Source of the DNA: Porodaedalea pini
Lineage: Eukaryota; Basidiomycota; Agaricomycetes; Hymenochaetales; Hymenochaetaceae
Direction: 5' to 3'
Assembly (NCBI GenBank): GCA_002794775.1
Contig: NBAY01000058.1
Span: forward strand, 62,001-126,000
Length of the DNA: 64,000 nucleotides
The notes under the pieces are model-generated. The model was not told the origin of the DNA. It ran no database searches and was given only the letters and a program-made list of their open reading frames with translations. A program made the translations under genes and the position numbers. Shown here one piece after another: positions 11,048-21,903 of the stretch; the stretch's first letter is position 1, and every line of letters starts with the position of its first letter.

Positions 11048-12532
11048 CTAGAACCGGGTCAGAATAAAGTTAGTGGGCGGTCCCAGGCAATCTACCCGGC
11101 CATCCCGAATACGAGGAAACAAAGCTTGATGAAGGAAATGATACAATGAATTCGAAGCACAGCAGATTCCCAGCGCTGATGAAATCAAAACGCGCATACA
11201 TATGATCGCGGGCGGCAAAGGGCGGTATTCTTCCTCCTGAAGTTTCACATCACCGTCAGTCAAAGGGATACTATCGAGATAGACAAGGCGCGGACGCGAC
11301 GTACAGTGCTTAGCCGGGGTCCGCGGGCTTGCTAGGCCGCACTTGTCGTCAAGCGGGCCCGTCATCTTGCGCTTCGCCGCGCGTCTCGTATTCTTGAGCT
11401 TCGACTCGCGGTACATGAGGAGCAAAGACGTCGCCGCGCCGGGGCTGAGTGCGAGCGCGCCGGCGAACAGCATGAGCGCGACCTGCGCCACCCACTTGCA
11501 TGTCTCCGTTTTGGTGATGTGCGACGAGGCTCGCCGGATCGCAAGGTCCCAGACGAGCGCAGTCCACAGCGCGGCGAAGACGACGATGACGTCGAACTGC
11601 ACGAAATGCACAACACCAGACGCCGCAGTCGTCTCTGCCGGGCTCGGGATACGAAGGCCAGTTGCGGGTGTGAAGAACGTGTACAGGCTCCGCATGAGCC
11701 CGAGCAGCTTGTTGAGGATCACCTCGTGTGTGGGCGCTGAGCATGGCGCCGAGGAGAGGCCGGGGATGATAACCAGATGCACGTGCGCGAGGAACGCTCC
11801 GATAAAGCCCGACAGGTACAGAAGCTGGATTGGCATGTATCCTGAGTGTGATCCCGATGACGCGTGGGAGCGCGAGACGCGTTCACGGATGAAGAGATAG
11901 CAACGCTGCGCGACGGACATGAGAATAGGGAACGCGACCCACAGTGGCGCCTTCCGGAGGGCTGGTTGTCCAGGCACGAGCATCACAAGTGCAGGGATCG
12001 AATGGCCGATCCACCAGCCTGCGAGAACGCTTTCTGCCTTGAACTTTTCCATGCCAGCGCCTTCAGCCCGGACTCTAGAACTCATAAAGCAAAGGAGCCA
12101 AAGCGGTATGATCCAGCCTCCGCTGAGCCGCTGGTACAAAATGCCCCATATCATCGGGTGAGCGAGCAGCCTGACAGCCAAGCTGCGCTCTCCGCGCGCG
12201 CCATCGACGCCAATTCGCTGGGCTTCAATGAGTGGAACCTGGATCGCGCAGCCGAAGGACCATACGAAGTGTACGACAGTCGGGTATGCGGTTGAGGAGG
12301 TGTCGCCAAAGGCTGCGACGAAGAACGAGATAAGCGGCGTGAGGATCTTGTCGAGTAGCGGTTGAGTGTCATTCGTAATTGAGAGCGGGACCGCGGACGC
12401 CTTATGAACCTCGAGAAATCGGTCGGGTGCGTGCGAAAGCGCCATCTGCAGCACGATGAAGTAGAAGCCGCACAGCGAGAAGAAAACAAAGATGGGTATG
12501 GTGAACTTCTTTGAAGGTAATAGTTGAGACAT
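11048..12532 (-). CDS. Polytopic membrane protein of unknown function
   Basis: A single uninterrupted frame of 494 residues. It starts at ATG 12532 with a hydrophobic segment right after a short basic N-terminus (FTIPIFVFFSLCGFYFIVL). Further hydrophobic stretches are spread along the chain (for example PLISFFVAAF, IIPLWLLCFM, LYLSGFIGAFLA, FDVIVVFAALWTALVW and VALMLFAGALAL), so eight or more membrane spans are likely. A basic cytosol-like loop (KLKNTRRAAKRKM) separates the last two spans. No catalytic motif is recognised. The layout recalls uncharacterised fungal membrane proteins found near secondary-metabolism genes, but that is an impression. The neighbour is a P450 gene, convergent. A TATA-like element lies 55-62 bp upstream. 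Confidence 0.7.
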   Translation of the reverse strand: MSQLLPSKKFTIPIFVFFSLCGFYFIVLQMALSHAPDRFLEVHKASAVPLSITNDTQPLLDKILTPLISFFVAAFGDTSSTAYPTVVHFVWSFGCAIQVPLIEAQRIGVDGARGERSLAVRLLAHPMIWGILYQRLSGGWIIPLWLLCFMSSRVRAEGAGMEKFKAESVLAGWWIGHSIPALVMLVPGQPALRKAPLWVAFPILMSVAQRCYLFIRERVSRSHASSGSHSGYMPIQLLYLSGFIGAFLAHVHLVIIPGLSSAPCSAPTHEVILNKLLGLMRSLYTFFTPATGLRIPSPAETTAASGVVHFVQFDVIVVFAALWTALVWDLAIRRASSHITKTETCKWVAQVALMLFAGALALSPGAATSLLLMYRESKLKNTRRAAKRKMTGPLDDKCGLASPRTPAKHCTSRPRLVYLDSIPLTDGDVKLQEEEYRPLPPAIICMRVLISSALGICCASNSLYHFLHQALFPRIRDGRVDCLGPPTNFILTRF

Positions 12533-12586
12533 GGCTGCAGACGATGAGGAGCTTGGGATGCAGAAATGGCTTGAATATCCGCGAGT

Positions 12587-12594
12587 TTTATACC
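12587..12594 (-). promoter_or_regulatory. TATA-like element of the membrane-protein gene
   Basis: The complement of 12587-12594 reads GTATAAAA, 55-62 bp upstream of the ATG at 12532. Confidence 0.5.
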
Positions 12595-14942
12595 CGTCTG
12601 CTAACCAATGGATCAGGAGATATGAAACGTTAGGAATGCAGACTGATAAGTCGCACAGCCGGTATCAGCCTGACACCGAGGCAGAGAAACTCCTAAAACA
12701 TCAGTTTGCCTTGATCATCTTGTGATGCGACGCCCGGCGTACAGATCCGCTACAGCCTGTGGATCATTACGCGCCCAAGAGACGAAGTAGCTAAGCGACG
12801 CAGATCTTCTCTTGAGAGTCGAAGACTCGAACAAAGGCAGACAGCAGATACTAGGATACGGTCTGGCGGTCGTGCGATGTGAAAGAAGCAGAGCGCGTTG
12901 CTTTCAGAACTATACACACGATTGATCTCCGCCGAATCCTGATTCCCTTTGAATCTTGATTCCTTGTGGAAGAAGATGCCGTGGGCGGTGTCTGTAGTCG
13001 GATGCTGGAGAACTTAAGACGAGTCAGAGTCTGCAGAGCCACGTGCAGGGTCTCGCGCTGATAATCAATGGCAAGCAACATTACTTTCGTTGCATTGGGA
13101 TTTCGCCGAGTTACCGGAGCCGCTTCCGATTGCAAAATCGCTCTCTGATATGGTAGGGCCCTTTAAAGATGGAGAATGAATCTAGCAAATTGAAACTTAA
13201 GTTTCCATGCGCTCGCCCTAAAGTGGGAAGCAAGATACTAAGAGAAACTCTGGCGAGTCACCATACGAAATGTGAAGAGACAAAACCTCACTCACGGTAA
13301 TTAACAAAGCTCGGGAGCGCCCTAGCATGACTCATGACCCAACGCGCGCATCCGCCGTGGCGTTAAATAATCTTGATAAAGTAAAAGGGCATAAATGGTT
13401 CTCCATTACTTCATACGAATGCAGGACAGAACAGTCGTATGTAGCATGCGCACCCGCTGAGGCGCGGCGATGAAGCTCCGATGGCTAACAATATATGTCC
13501 CATTGCGGTATAATAGCGATGAAAGGCAGTTCCCACATAATCTAGCGACCGAGACGGGATATCTTGGAGCTTGAAGTTCCAGAGCGATAAGTTTCCCAGT
13601 TAGTTGAATCCCAATTCTACAGTGAGTCCCGTTATTAAAACCTAAGCAAATGACGGGAAAAGCTTCTTCCGGTCATTTGAATGACTTGAAGCACGCAATG
13701 ATTCTGAAATTCAAGTTTCTATCAGCTATCGGAAGGAAGAGGCTTCAGACATATGATGAAGCTCAGGTCTCAAAGCAAGCACGCAGAACTGAATAAAATT
13801 TCCGGATAAACCATCTTTGTTCGTGATCCTACCTCTTGGGGTTTGATCTTCTTTTTTTCGGTCGCCAGAATTGTAAAGCATTGGCTAACTTGCAGTATTA
13901 TTCGAAATTGTATCCTTTGATCGTCAAATCATCTGTCATTCTGGAAATGTCGCGGCACTCTCGATCAGGGGATAATTTACACACAAAAAAACTAGAATAA
14001 TAGACTTACATATGAGCCCTTTCACGTTGAAGCACTGTTTGGCGCCTTCAAGCAGACATGGTCTGGGTTCGCCAATGGGAAAGAAAGGACCATCGATCAC
14101 GACGACGGGTGCCACTCCAAGGTAGTGGCAATGGTTGGAATGGCTACTACCAGGGCTTTCGTCCTCGGTCGTCAGCTAGCAACGTCCATAGGTCTGAGTG
14201 TTCCATTTTACATCACCAAGATAGTATACACCTGCAGAGGCCATTGACGTCTAGTTGCGAGTCATGGCGATGTAGATGGATGAAGAACTTCAAGAAGAGA
14301 CTTGCAAGTTGCGACGATCATGATTACTACAATCAGTCCAGGCAGAGATCAACGATCAGTGATGCCGAGATGCCGCCTGCACATCACAAAAATCTGCAGA
14401 GTATTATAACTAATTATATTCAATTATAAGTCTTAAAAGACATGTAATACATATAATCATTTCGGGCATAATTATAGAGCAATAAAATCTGAACTCCATC
14501 TTACAATCCACCATAATACTTACCGAAAAGCATAACAGTCATACCAAATTATAATATATCAAAACACTTATGAGAGATTTTAATACATGATAAGACTTTC
14601 AATAGAGTATAAGTTAGTGGAAGTATTGCAGACTTATATATAATTAAATAAATTCTAAAGTCAGGATTACAAGGCGGCGGAAGAGTTGTCGGAGTTATAA
14701 AAGCAAGAAATTACTTATAATGCTTTCTAATTGATGGTGATGCGCACTGTCGGTTCTCATGTATATAATAGTTATAGCTCACTTAGCAGCAGTTGTCGTG
14801 GATGACAATTAGATGGAAGTATTGGAATAGAATGAAATTGAAATAGCACATAACAATATGCGACCAACGATAGGGAAAATAGAAATAGCTGTTCAAGATG
14901 GATGGTATCGGATTGAATGTGAGCGGAAATTTCAATCAAAAT
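12595..14942. other. Gene-poor, increasingly AT-rich region
   Basis: No recognisable gene. The only sizeable open frame (14058-14429 plus, 123 codons) has no family motif. From about 14400 to 14850 the DNA becomes strongly AT-rich, as in many fungal repeats and decayed sequence. It ends at the 3' end of the DUF6698-like gene. Confidence 0.4.
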
Positions 14943-15390
14943 TCATACATTGTCCTCTTCCTCTTCGTTGTCCTCCTCACCCTCTTCATTGCCCTCCTCA
15001 TCCTCGGTCCAGTCTCGATAGAAGTCTTCAATATCAGCTATGGCACCTAGGTCATGAGGATCGGTTGCCGCTTGGGTATTCGGAAAGATAATTCTGAGTA
15101 AGGGTTAGTAAGGGACCATAATATCACATAGACGCAGATGAACATACCGATTCCACCAAATCAATAGCTCAGCAGTGTACCTCTTGACATGTGGGACATC
15201 AGAGCTGAACAATTGAATAATACCATTAAACATCTCGGGTATTTCTGGAGCACTCGACGTAGAGAAATGGAGCCTTGCGCTAAGAGCAAAGTAGACCTGG
15301 TAGTAATACATTTTTCAGTATTATATATGCGCAAACCGTGAAACAAATAAAATACCTGGACAGTAACGTATGCAAGTGATCCTGGAGTGA

Positions 15391-15814
15391 TGTCATGGAC
15401 GCTTTTTAAATTATCTTATCTTATCATATCTTATCCATCCATCACTAATCATGCTTATTCCTGCTTACTCATTATTCATTACGCTCCTTCTCACACTATC
15501 CTTACTCGCTGACCGATCCTATGATTTCATTATTCTATGAAGTTCCACGACGTTCTATCATCTATCCTTATGTAGTAGTTAATTCCCTGGTCCGTGCGCA
15601 GCCGCTGAAGGGTATATAAGTAGGTAGTCCTCCTGTACTTATCCCCTAGTTTCGACCTGGTCAATTCTACCTGGCTACGTCCAGAAGCTATTCCTTATCT
15701 CCGCGCTGTGTCAGTTCCCCCTGGCCCACTGCTCTCTCTCTTGTCTCCCTCCTCCTCTGACTGAGTTCCGCGCGACCCGGCTACCATTTGCGTACCCGTA
15801 GTCCGTCGCTGACA
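15391..15814 (+). repeat. 5' LTR
   Basis: 424 bp, TGTCA...TGACA ends. U3 holds a TATA box at 15613-15620. It is identical to the 3' LTR except for one base by eye. Confidence 0.95.
15613..15620 (+). promoter_or_regulatory. LTR TATA box (TATATAAG)
   Basis: TATATAAG lies 35 bp upstream of the sequence that matches the primer signal (15648), as expected if transcription starts there. The same site recurs in the 3' LTR. Confidence 0.75.
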
Positions 15815-15816
15815 CA

Positions 15817-15827
15817 AGGTCGAAACT
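15817..15827 (+). other. Self-primer binding site (complementary to predicted RNA 5' end)
   Basis: AGGTCGAAACT, two bases after the 5' LTR, is the exact reverse complement of AGTTTCGACCT at 15648-15658. The latter lies 35 bp after the TATA box, at the predicted transcript start. This matches the Tf1 arrangement, in which the first 11 nt of the RNA fold back to prime reverse transcription instead of a tRNA. Confidence 0.75.
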
Positions 15828-16669
15828 TACCCCTACCGCCTTGCGCATTCTCAGTCACCAACACCACGCTGGCTCTAAACATTCGCATCTCCTACCAACA
15901 ACGATCTCTCTACCGCGCTACCATCTACACCTTCACCTGTACCCCACAAATCACTCTCACCATTGAACTATTCCTACTATCTATCATCATCACTCTCAAC
16001 CCTCATCTCATCCAACAACCTCAAAACCGACCACTACCTGTCCGTAACCCCGAACTCTAGACCAACATTCTCATCCGACGCGTCCGACGACTTGGACTGT
16101 GACCCCGACTACGATCGCTTCGACCCACACCTATTCTTAGATCGATCTCACGTGCATCGATCAGGCCGATACGTCGTTAATTCCTTACCTTCATTATTAA
16201 ACTCACTCGTTTCACAACCCGCCGTCCTCTTTCTATTCGATCAACTAGCGCTCGTTTGAGAGGGGGTAACGTTGAGTCCGACCCACTCGAGAGTAGCTAC
16301 CAGGCCTTGGGGGTGATCTTCGGAAAGGTCCCTTGGCGCCCGTTGGAGTCTTCACAGAGGAAGATCCGGGTTTGATCAGCAAGTGAAAGTCGACCACCAC
16401 ATCAGGAATTTTGTTACAGCGCTCAATCAGATCCGCAGGCGTCCGCACCACCTGTCGGCTGGCAGTGTTGTCTCTGATTTGAGCTGGCTCCACACCCGTA
16501 CGCTCGACTGCCTGGATCAGCGGCACAGCGGTGGAATACACCACCAGAAGACACTGCCGACGCTGTCCTCGCACAACTACCACCCCTGACCGACGACGAC
16601 CTGGTACGCCTAGACGACGAGCTAGGAGCCCACCAACCACCCCACCCATCACCAACACCACCACCTATC
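15828..16669 (+). other. Retrotransposon leader
   Basis: About 840 bp between the primer site and the first gag ATG. The gag frame is open upstream of that ATG from about 16479 without another ATG, so an upstream non-ATG start or a spliced 5' part is possible. Confidence 0.5.
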
Positions 16670-17755
16670 ATGGCAGAACCCCAAGCCCCAGCTGCGCCAG
16701 CAGCCGCAACTCCGACGATCTCAAACGACATGATGCAGGAGATCATCAACGCGCTACACGGCCTGGGATTACTCGCAACCCCCACGCCAGCAGCCGCAGC
16801 CGCACCTGTCCCTCCACCAACAAGCCGCAGTGGAGGAAGACATATCGCCAAACCCGAGACGTTCAATGGACGAGACTACAAGAAGTTCGAACGTGCCATC
16901 ACCCTTTACGTAGAAGCTAACGCAGAGGACTTCATGAACGACAAGGACTACTTCCTTTTCGTGTTGTCGTTCATGACGGAAGGCTCGGCCGCACTCTGGG
17001 CACAGAACTTCCTGGAAAGCATCAAGATGGACGGCTATCTGATCTTTTCGCTCGTCAGTCGCCAGAAGTTTAACGAACAGCTGGAGAAAGCGTTCGGAGA
17101 TCCGAACGAACGCATGAACGCCATGCAAAAATTGGATAGCTGGAAGCACACCCGAGACATCACAGCCGACCAATTCTTCCAGCAGTTCGACATCTATCGC
17201 CGTGCGGCAGGATACAACGATGACGCAAAGAATGACGACACCCTCATCCACAAACTGACGAAAGCCTTGGATAGAGAGATCGTATACCGAATCGAAATGA
17301 GTGACACGGTCCCAACCACGTACAAAGGCTGGCAAGAAAAAGCCATTCGATTCGACAACGCTAGACGTCAGATGAAGGCCATCGAACAAATGCGCGCTGC
17401 CCCGTCCAGACCTCAGGTGCTCCCACCAAAACCTACCCAGACGTTCACACCGAGAATCCCCGAAAGACGCGATGCCACCGGAGTCACATACGGAGGCATG
17501 GGGAAGCCGATGGACGTCTCACTCGAAGAGCTGAGGAAAGCCGGACTCTGCTACTACTGCAAGGAATCTGGACACCTACAGAGGAATTGCCCAATGCAGA
17601 AGAAGGTGATAAGGGCTGTGTTGATGGGGATGGAACCCCAAGAGAGAAAAGTCTGGGCAGACGAGACCGCGACGCTCAAGGAGTCAGACTTTGCGGAGGA
17701 AGAAGAGGAGGCGCTCTTTGAGCGGGAGTTGGATTTTGCGGAACCCCAGCAGTGA
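16670..17755 (+). CDS. Retrotransposon Gag polyprotein
   Basis: 361 residues. An Ala/Pro-rich N-terminus is followed by a capsid-like helical region with FNGRDYKKFERAI and WAQNFLESI. A basic linker leads to one CCHC zinc knuckle C294-x2-C297-x4-H302-x4-C307 (CYYCKESGHLQRNC). The tail is acidic. Gag packages the element RNA and forms the particle in the cytoplasm. The stop codon TGA (17753-17755) overlaps the pol frame, which lies in the -1 frame and is open from 17722. Confidence 0.92.
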   Translation: MAEPQAPAAPAAATPTISNDMMQEIINALHGLGLLATPTPAAAAAPVPPPTSRSGGRHIAKPETFNGRDYKKFERAITLYVEANAEDFMNDKDYFLFVLSFMTEGSAALWAQNFLESIKMDGYLIFSLVSRQKFNEQLEKAFGDPNERMNAMQKLDSWKHTRDITADQFFQQFDIYRRAAGYNDDAKNDDTLIHKLTKALDREIVYRIEMSDTVPTTYKGWQEKAIRFDNARRQMKAIEQMRAAPSRPQVLPPKPTQTFTPRIPERRDATGVTYGGMGKPMDVSLEELRKAGLCYYCKESGHLQRNCPMQKKVIRAVLMGMEPQERKVWADETATLKESDFAEEEEEALFERELDFAEPQQ

Positions 17756-20700
17756 ACACGGCACTGACTGGGATAGGTTCAGTTTCGGTTTTTCAAACGG
17801 CCATTTTTGATAATTCTATGGACTCTGTAGATAATTTAGATAAAATACAAAAAAATGTAAAAAGCAATGTCACTCGCAAAAATATTCCTTCTGTCCCTGT
17901 ACCAGTAGCTAGTAGTATAGATATGCCTATATGTAACAACACGTCTGCCTCATCATCTCGTCCTACTCCTGTGTCAAAAAATCATGTAAAACCCTGTTCT
18001 GAATCTTTTAATTCTATTTCTTCCTTGGCCGGAACTGAACCGAAATCCGTGAAAAATAAAAACTCGTCGAAACAAGCTGAGAGGAAGTCCTGGAGAGATC
18101 GCCCTGTCCCCTTTACGGCCCCATGGGTAGTACGGCGTCTCAAAGAGGATAAACTCGAAAGTGCTTTAACGACTCTCCGAGTGTGGATGAAACAGCAGAG
18201 GCATGCTGAAGCGAATGAAGAGACGGTGCGTCAAATCATTGCGCTAGAAGAACCAGATGCCGTGGCAGCTGTTAGGGACCTGAGGGGTCCGAAACGGTTC
18301 GTAAGAGGGTCTCGGGGGCAACAGCTCATGGTACCGATTCTCCTTCAAACGACCGACACCGGTAACCAGTTCAAGGTAGACGCCCTACTGGACAGTGGCT
18401 GCACTGGCTCATGTATCAACCGATCCTTCGTCGAAAAGCATCAGATCCGGACAAAAAAGACACCCATCCCAATCCGAGTCTATAATGCTGACGGCACGCT
18501 CAACAAGGACGGCTCGATCACAGAGTTTGTGGAAATGCGCATGACAATTAAAGATCATTCGGAGCGCATCCACTTCGCGGTCACAGATCTAGGAAAAACA
18601 GATGTGTTCATCGGACATGAATGGTTAAAGCTGCACAATCCCAACATCGACTGGCAAAAATCAACGATCGAATTTGATCGATGCCCCGATGTATGCGGCT
18701 ATATCCGTAGTCTAGAGGACATTGATGCAGACCCCGATGAAAACCTTGATTTGGTGGAACTTGAAGACGGCGATCAGCTCTTCCTCTTCGATTGGGACAG
18801 GTACATTAAGTCCGATCCGAGAAAAGCGCTGAAGGTCAGACAACAGGTGCTCGAGGAAGTCCCGAACTATGTCAAAGAGTTCGCGGACGTCTTCAGTGAA
18901 CAGGAATTCGATCAGTTACCAGAGAGACGCCCTTGGGATCATGCTATTGAACTCAAGCCGGGATCAAAGCTCTCTGACTGTAAAATCTACCCGCTCAGCC
19001 CATCCGAACAGGTGGCACTGGACGAATTCCTCACCGAAAACTTGAGAACTGGCCGTATTCGTAACTCTCAATCTGAGATGGCATCCCCCTTCTTCTTCAT
19101 AAAAAAGAAGGATGGCAAGCTTCGCCCCGTACAGGACTATCGCCGGCTCAACGAGATGACGGTTAAGAACAAATACCCGTTACCTCTAATCCAAGAGCTC
19201 ATTGACAAAACGAAACAGGCGAAATTCTTCACGAAGCTTGACATACGTTGGGGTTACAATAACATTCGGATTCGAGAGGGCGACGAGCATAAAGCCGCCT
19301 TCAGGACAAACCGCGGTCTATTCGAACCAACGGTCATGTTTTTCGGTCTCACAAACTCACCAGCAACCTTCCAAGGATTCATGAATGAGATCTTCCGAGA
19401 ACTCGTCAATGATGGACACGTCATAGTCTACATGGACGACATCTTGATCTTCGCACGAACTCGCGAACATCATGACAAACTCGTCCGACAAGTCCTGGAA
19501 GTGTTGCGAGCAAACAAGTTGTTCTTAAAGCCAGAAAAGTGCAGCTTCGCTCAAGAGACCGTGAACTATCTTGGGCATATCCTCGGCAACGGACAGATTT
19601 GCATGGATCCAGCCAAAGTGGCGGGTGTAAAAGATTGGCCAGTGCCTAAAAACAAGAAAGAACTACAGTCTTTCCTTGGGTTCTGCAACTATTACCGCCG
19701 CTTCATCCTAGCATTCAGTCACTATGCGAAGCCCTTGACAGCATTGACCGGAGATGTAGAGTGGAAGTGGGAGGTGGAGCAACAGGAGGCCTTTGAACGT
19801 CTGAAACAGAAGCTCTGTGAAGAACCTGTACTCACAGTGCCTACTGATGACGGTCAATTTCGGGTGGAGGCTGATTCGTCGCATTTCGCTAACGGCGCCA
19901 TTCTGTCCCAATTCGTTGACGGAAAGTGGCATCCAATCGCATACCGATCGCAAGCGCTTAGCCAAGCAGAGCGCAATTACGAAATCTATGACAAAGAAAT
20001 GTTCGCGATCATGTGCGCACTGGATGACTGGCGACAATATCTTCTAGGGGCAACACAAACCTTCGAAATCTGGTCGGATCACCTCAACCTCCAGTATTTC
20101 CGAAAACCCCAGAAGATTAACCACCGACAAGCGAGATGGCTACAGGAGTTAGCGGACTACGACTTCAAACTGTTCCATAAACCAGGTGCCCTGATGACTA
20201 AGGCTGACCTCCTCTCGAGACGAGCGGATCATGAGAGGGGGGAGAACGACAATATCGACATTGTTTTGCTCAAGCCGGACTTATTTGTAAACGAAACACT
20301 GCTAGAAGCACTGGATGCAGACTTCGTTAAACGAATTAAAAGGGTACGAAACAACAGGGACAGAGCAGTTGTGAAGGCGTTAGAGCGGAAGGAACGAGAG
20401 TGGGAGGAAGAAGAAGGGTTGTTGATGTGGAAGGGCAGGATCTACGTGCCAAAAGACCATAAACTCCGAGAAGACATCATTCGAAACCATCACGACAGCA
20501 CGCTCGCAGGACACCCAGGACGCTACAAGACCCATGAGTTGATCACACGCAACTACTGGTGGCCGGGAATCCAACGAGATGTTCGAATGTATGTCGAGGG
20601 ATGTGATGCGTGCCAACGTACGAAGGCACACAGAGCGAAACTGCACAATCCTCTGAACCCAAACGAGATCCCGAAAGGTCCTTGGGAAATTGTCACAGCA

Positions 20701-21891
20701 GACCTGATCGGCGAACTACCCGAGTCCAATGGGCATAACGCAATCTGTGTCTTCGTTGACAGGTTCAGTAAACAGGTGCATGCGATCCCTACCTCAGTGA
20801 GCATAACGTCGGAAGGAATGGCGAGGCTCTACCGGGATCATGTCTTCAGGCTACACGGCATACCACGCAAGTTTATTCATGACAGAGGATCACAGTTCGA
20901 GTCCAAATTCATGAACGAACTATACCGGTTACTGGGCATCGAGGGAAACCCGTCAACGGCATATCACCCACAGACAGATGGTCAGACAGAACGGATAAAC
21001 CAAGAGATTGAACAGTACCTTCGTCTCTTTGTTAACCACCATCAGTCGGACTGGGCGGAATGGCTTGCGCTAGCGGAATTCGCGTACAACGACAAAGAAC
21101 AAACGTCGACAGGAGCGTCACCCTTTTTCGTCAACCATGGGAGACACCCATATAAGGGCACGAATCCTAGACGCGAATCAACCAATGAGTCCGCTAAGCA
21201 GTTTGCCGACCGGATGGCCAAGATCAGGGAGGAAACCGAATCGGCATTAAAGCATGTGGCCGAAACCATGAAGCGCTTCTATGACAGGACGAAGGGAGAA
21301 TCCATCGAGTATAAACCTGGGGAAAAGGTCATGCTCGAAGGAACTCACTTAAAGACAGATCGTCCTATGAAGAAGCTGGGAGATAAACGTTATGGGCCTT
21401 TCATTGTCGAAAAGAAAATCGGCACGTCAGCATATAGACTTAAACTTCCACGTACATGGAAAAAAGTCTATCCGGTTTTCAATGAAGTGCTCCTCTCCCC
21501 ATACCACGAGCCACAGTATACGTCGCAAAAGCAGGATCTTCCACCCCCGCCTGAAATCATTGACGATGTGCCGGAATATGAGGTCGAAAAGGTTGTCGAC
21601 TCCAAACTTGTGCGAGGGAAGCTCAAATACCTCGTACATTGGAAAGGGTATCCGAACGAAGAACGCACCTGGGAGCCAATTGAGAATTTGACGAACTCTC
21701 AAGAGGCCATTGACGAATTTCATAAATCAACTCCCAGTGCTCCTCGCGCCCTCAACACCCTAGAGATGTCGCAGCTGAAGTTCCGACCCGTGTTTGAAAT
21801 GACGGAGCCTGAGAGACAGAAAGGAGTGGCACAGTGGTGGGCCGGTAAGTTCCAGGGTAGGGAACAAGGGCGATCGGGACGCTCGCCTTGA
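17752..21891 (+). CDS. Retrotransposon Pol: protease, reverse transcriptase, RNase H, integrase, chromodomain
   Basis: One open frame of 1379 codons counted from 17752 (a GTG; the first ATG is 17818). Domains in order: aspartic protease with D214-S-G; RT with YMDD at 560-563; RNase H with D708 and later conserved acidic residues; integrase with an N-terminal HHCC zinc site (HP...H, CDACQ) and catalytic D984, D1044, E1080 (D,D35E spacing); and a chromodomain from about 1275 (EYEVEKVVDSK, LVHWKGYPNEERTWEP). No stop or frameshift is seen. It is presumably made by -1 frameshifting or by reinitiation at the gag stop, since its frame overlaps gag only at 17722-17755. The chromodomain probably steers integration to marked chromatin, yet this copy lies in a gene exon. 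Confidence 0.95.
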   Translation: MNTALTGIGSVSVFQTAIFDNSMDSVDNLDKIQKNVKSNVTRKNIPSVPVPVASSIDMPICNNTSASSSRPTPVSKNHVKPCSESFNSISSLAGTEPKSVKNKNSSKQAERKSWRDRPVPFTAPWVVRRLKEDKLESALTTLRVWMKQQRHAEANEETVRQIIALEEPDAVAAVRDLRGPKRFVRGSRGQQLMVPILLQTTDTGNQFKVDALLDSGCTGSCINRSFVEKHQIRTKKTPIPIRVYNADGTLNKDGSITEFVEMRMTIKDHSERIHFAVTDLGKTDVFIGHEWLKLHNPNIDWQKSTIEFDRCPDVCGYIRSLEDIDADPDENLDLVELEDGDQLFLFDWDRYIKSDPRKALKVRQQVLEEVPNYVKEFADVFSEQEFDQLPERRPWDHAIELKPGSKLSDCKIYPLSPSEQVALDEFLTENLRTGRIRNSQSEMASPFFFIKKKDGKLRPVQDYRRLNEMTVKNKYPLPLIQELIDKTKQAKFFTKLDIRWGYNNIRIREGDEHKAAFRTNRGLFEPTVMFFGLTNSPATFQGFMNEIFRELVNDGHVIVYMDDILIFARTREHHDKLVRQVLEVLRANKLFLKPEKCSFAQETVNYLGHILGNGQICMDPAKVAGVKDWPVPKNKKELQSFLGFCNYYRRFILAFSHYAKPLTALTGDVEWKWEVEQQEAFERLKQKLCEEPVLTVPTDDGQFRVEADSSHFANGAILSQFVDGKWHPIAYRSQALSQAERNYEIYDKEMFAIMCALDDWRQYLLGATQTFEIWSDHLNLQYFRKPQKINHRQARWLQELADYDFKLFHKPGALMTKADLLSRRADHERGENDNIDIVLLKPDLFVNETLLEALDADFVKRIKRVRNNRDRAVVKALERKEREWEEEEGLLMWKGRIYVPKDHKLREDIIRNHHDSTLAGHPGRYKTHELITRNYWWPGIQRDVRMYVEGCDACQRTKAHRAKLHNPLNPNEIPKGPWEIVTADLIGELPESNGHNAICVFVDRFSKQVHAIPTSVSITSEGMARLYRDHVFRLHGIPRKFIHDRGSQFESKFMNELYRLLGIEGNPSTAYHPQTDGQTERINQEIEQYLRLFVNHHQSDWAEWLALAEFAYNDKEQTSTGASPFFVNHGRHPYKGTNPRRESTNESAKQFADRMAKIREETESALKHVAETMKRFYDRTKGESIEYKPGEKVMLEGTHLKTDRPMKKLGDKRYGPFIVEKKIGTSAYRLKLPRTWKKVYPVFNEVLLSPYHEPQYTSQKQDLPPPPEIIDDVPEYEVEKVVDSKLVRGKLKYLVHWKGYPNEERTWEPIENLTNSQEAIDEFHKSTPSAPRALNTLEMSQLKFRPVFEMTEPERQKGVAQWWAGKFQGREQGRSGRSP

Positions 21892-21900
21892 AGGGGAGGG
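21891..21900 (+). other. Polypurine tract
   Basis: AAGGGGAGGG ends three bases before the 3' LTR, in the usual place for the plus-strand primer. Confidence 0.8.
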
Positions 21901-21903
21901 TCA

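Noticed and set aside
14058..14429. 123-codon open frame as a gene
   Set aside because: Biased by its neighbourhood, no motif, no splice context and next to decayed AT-rich DNA.
16769..17389. 206-codon minus-strand open frame within gag
   Set aside because: Antisense shadow of the gag coding region; no motif.
17731..17740. GGATTTTGCG as a -1 frameshift heptamer
   Set aside because: Does not fit X-XXY-YYZ in the gag frame; only partial re-pairing would be possible.
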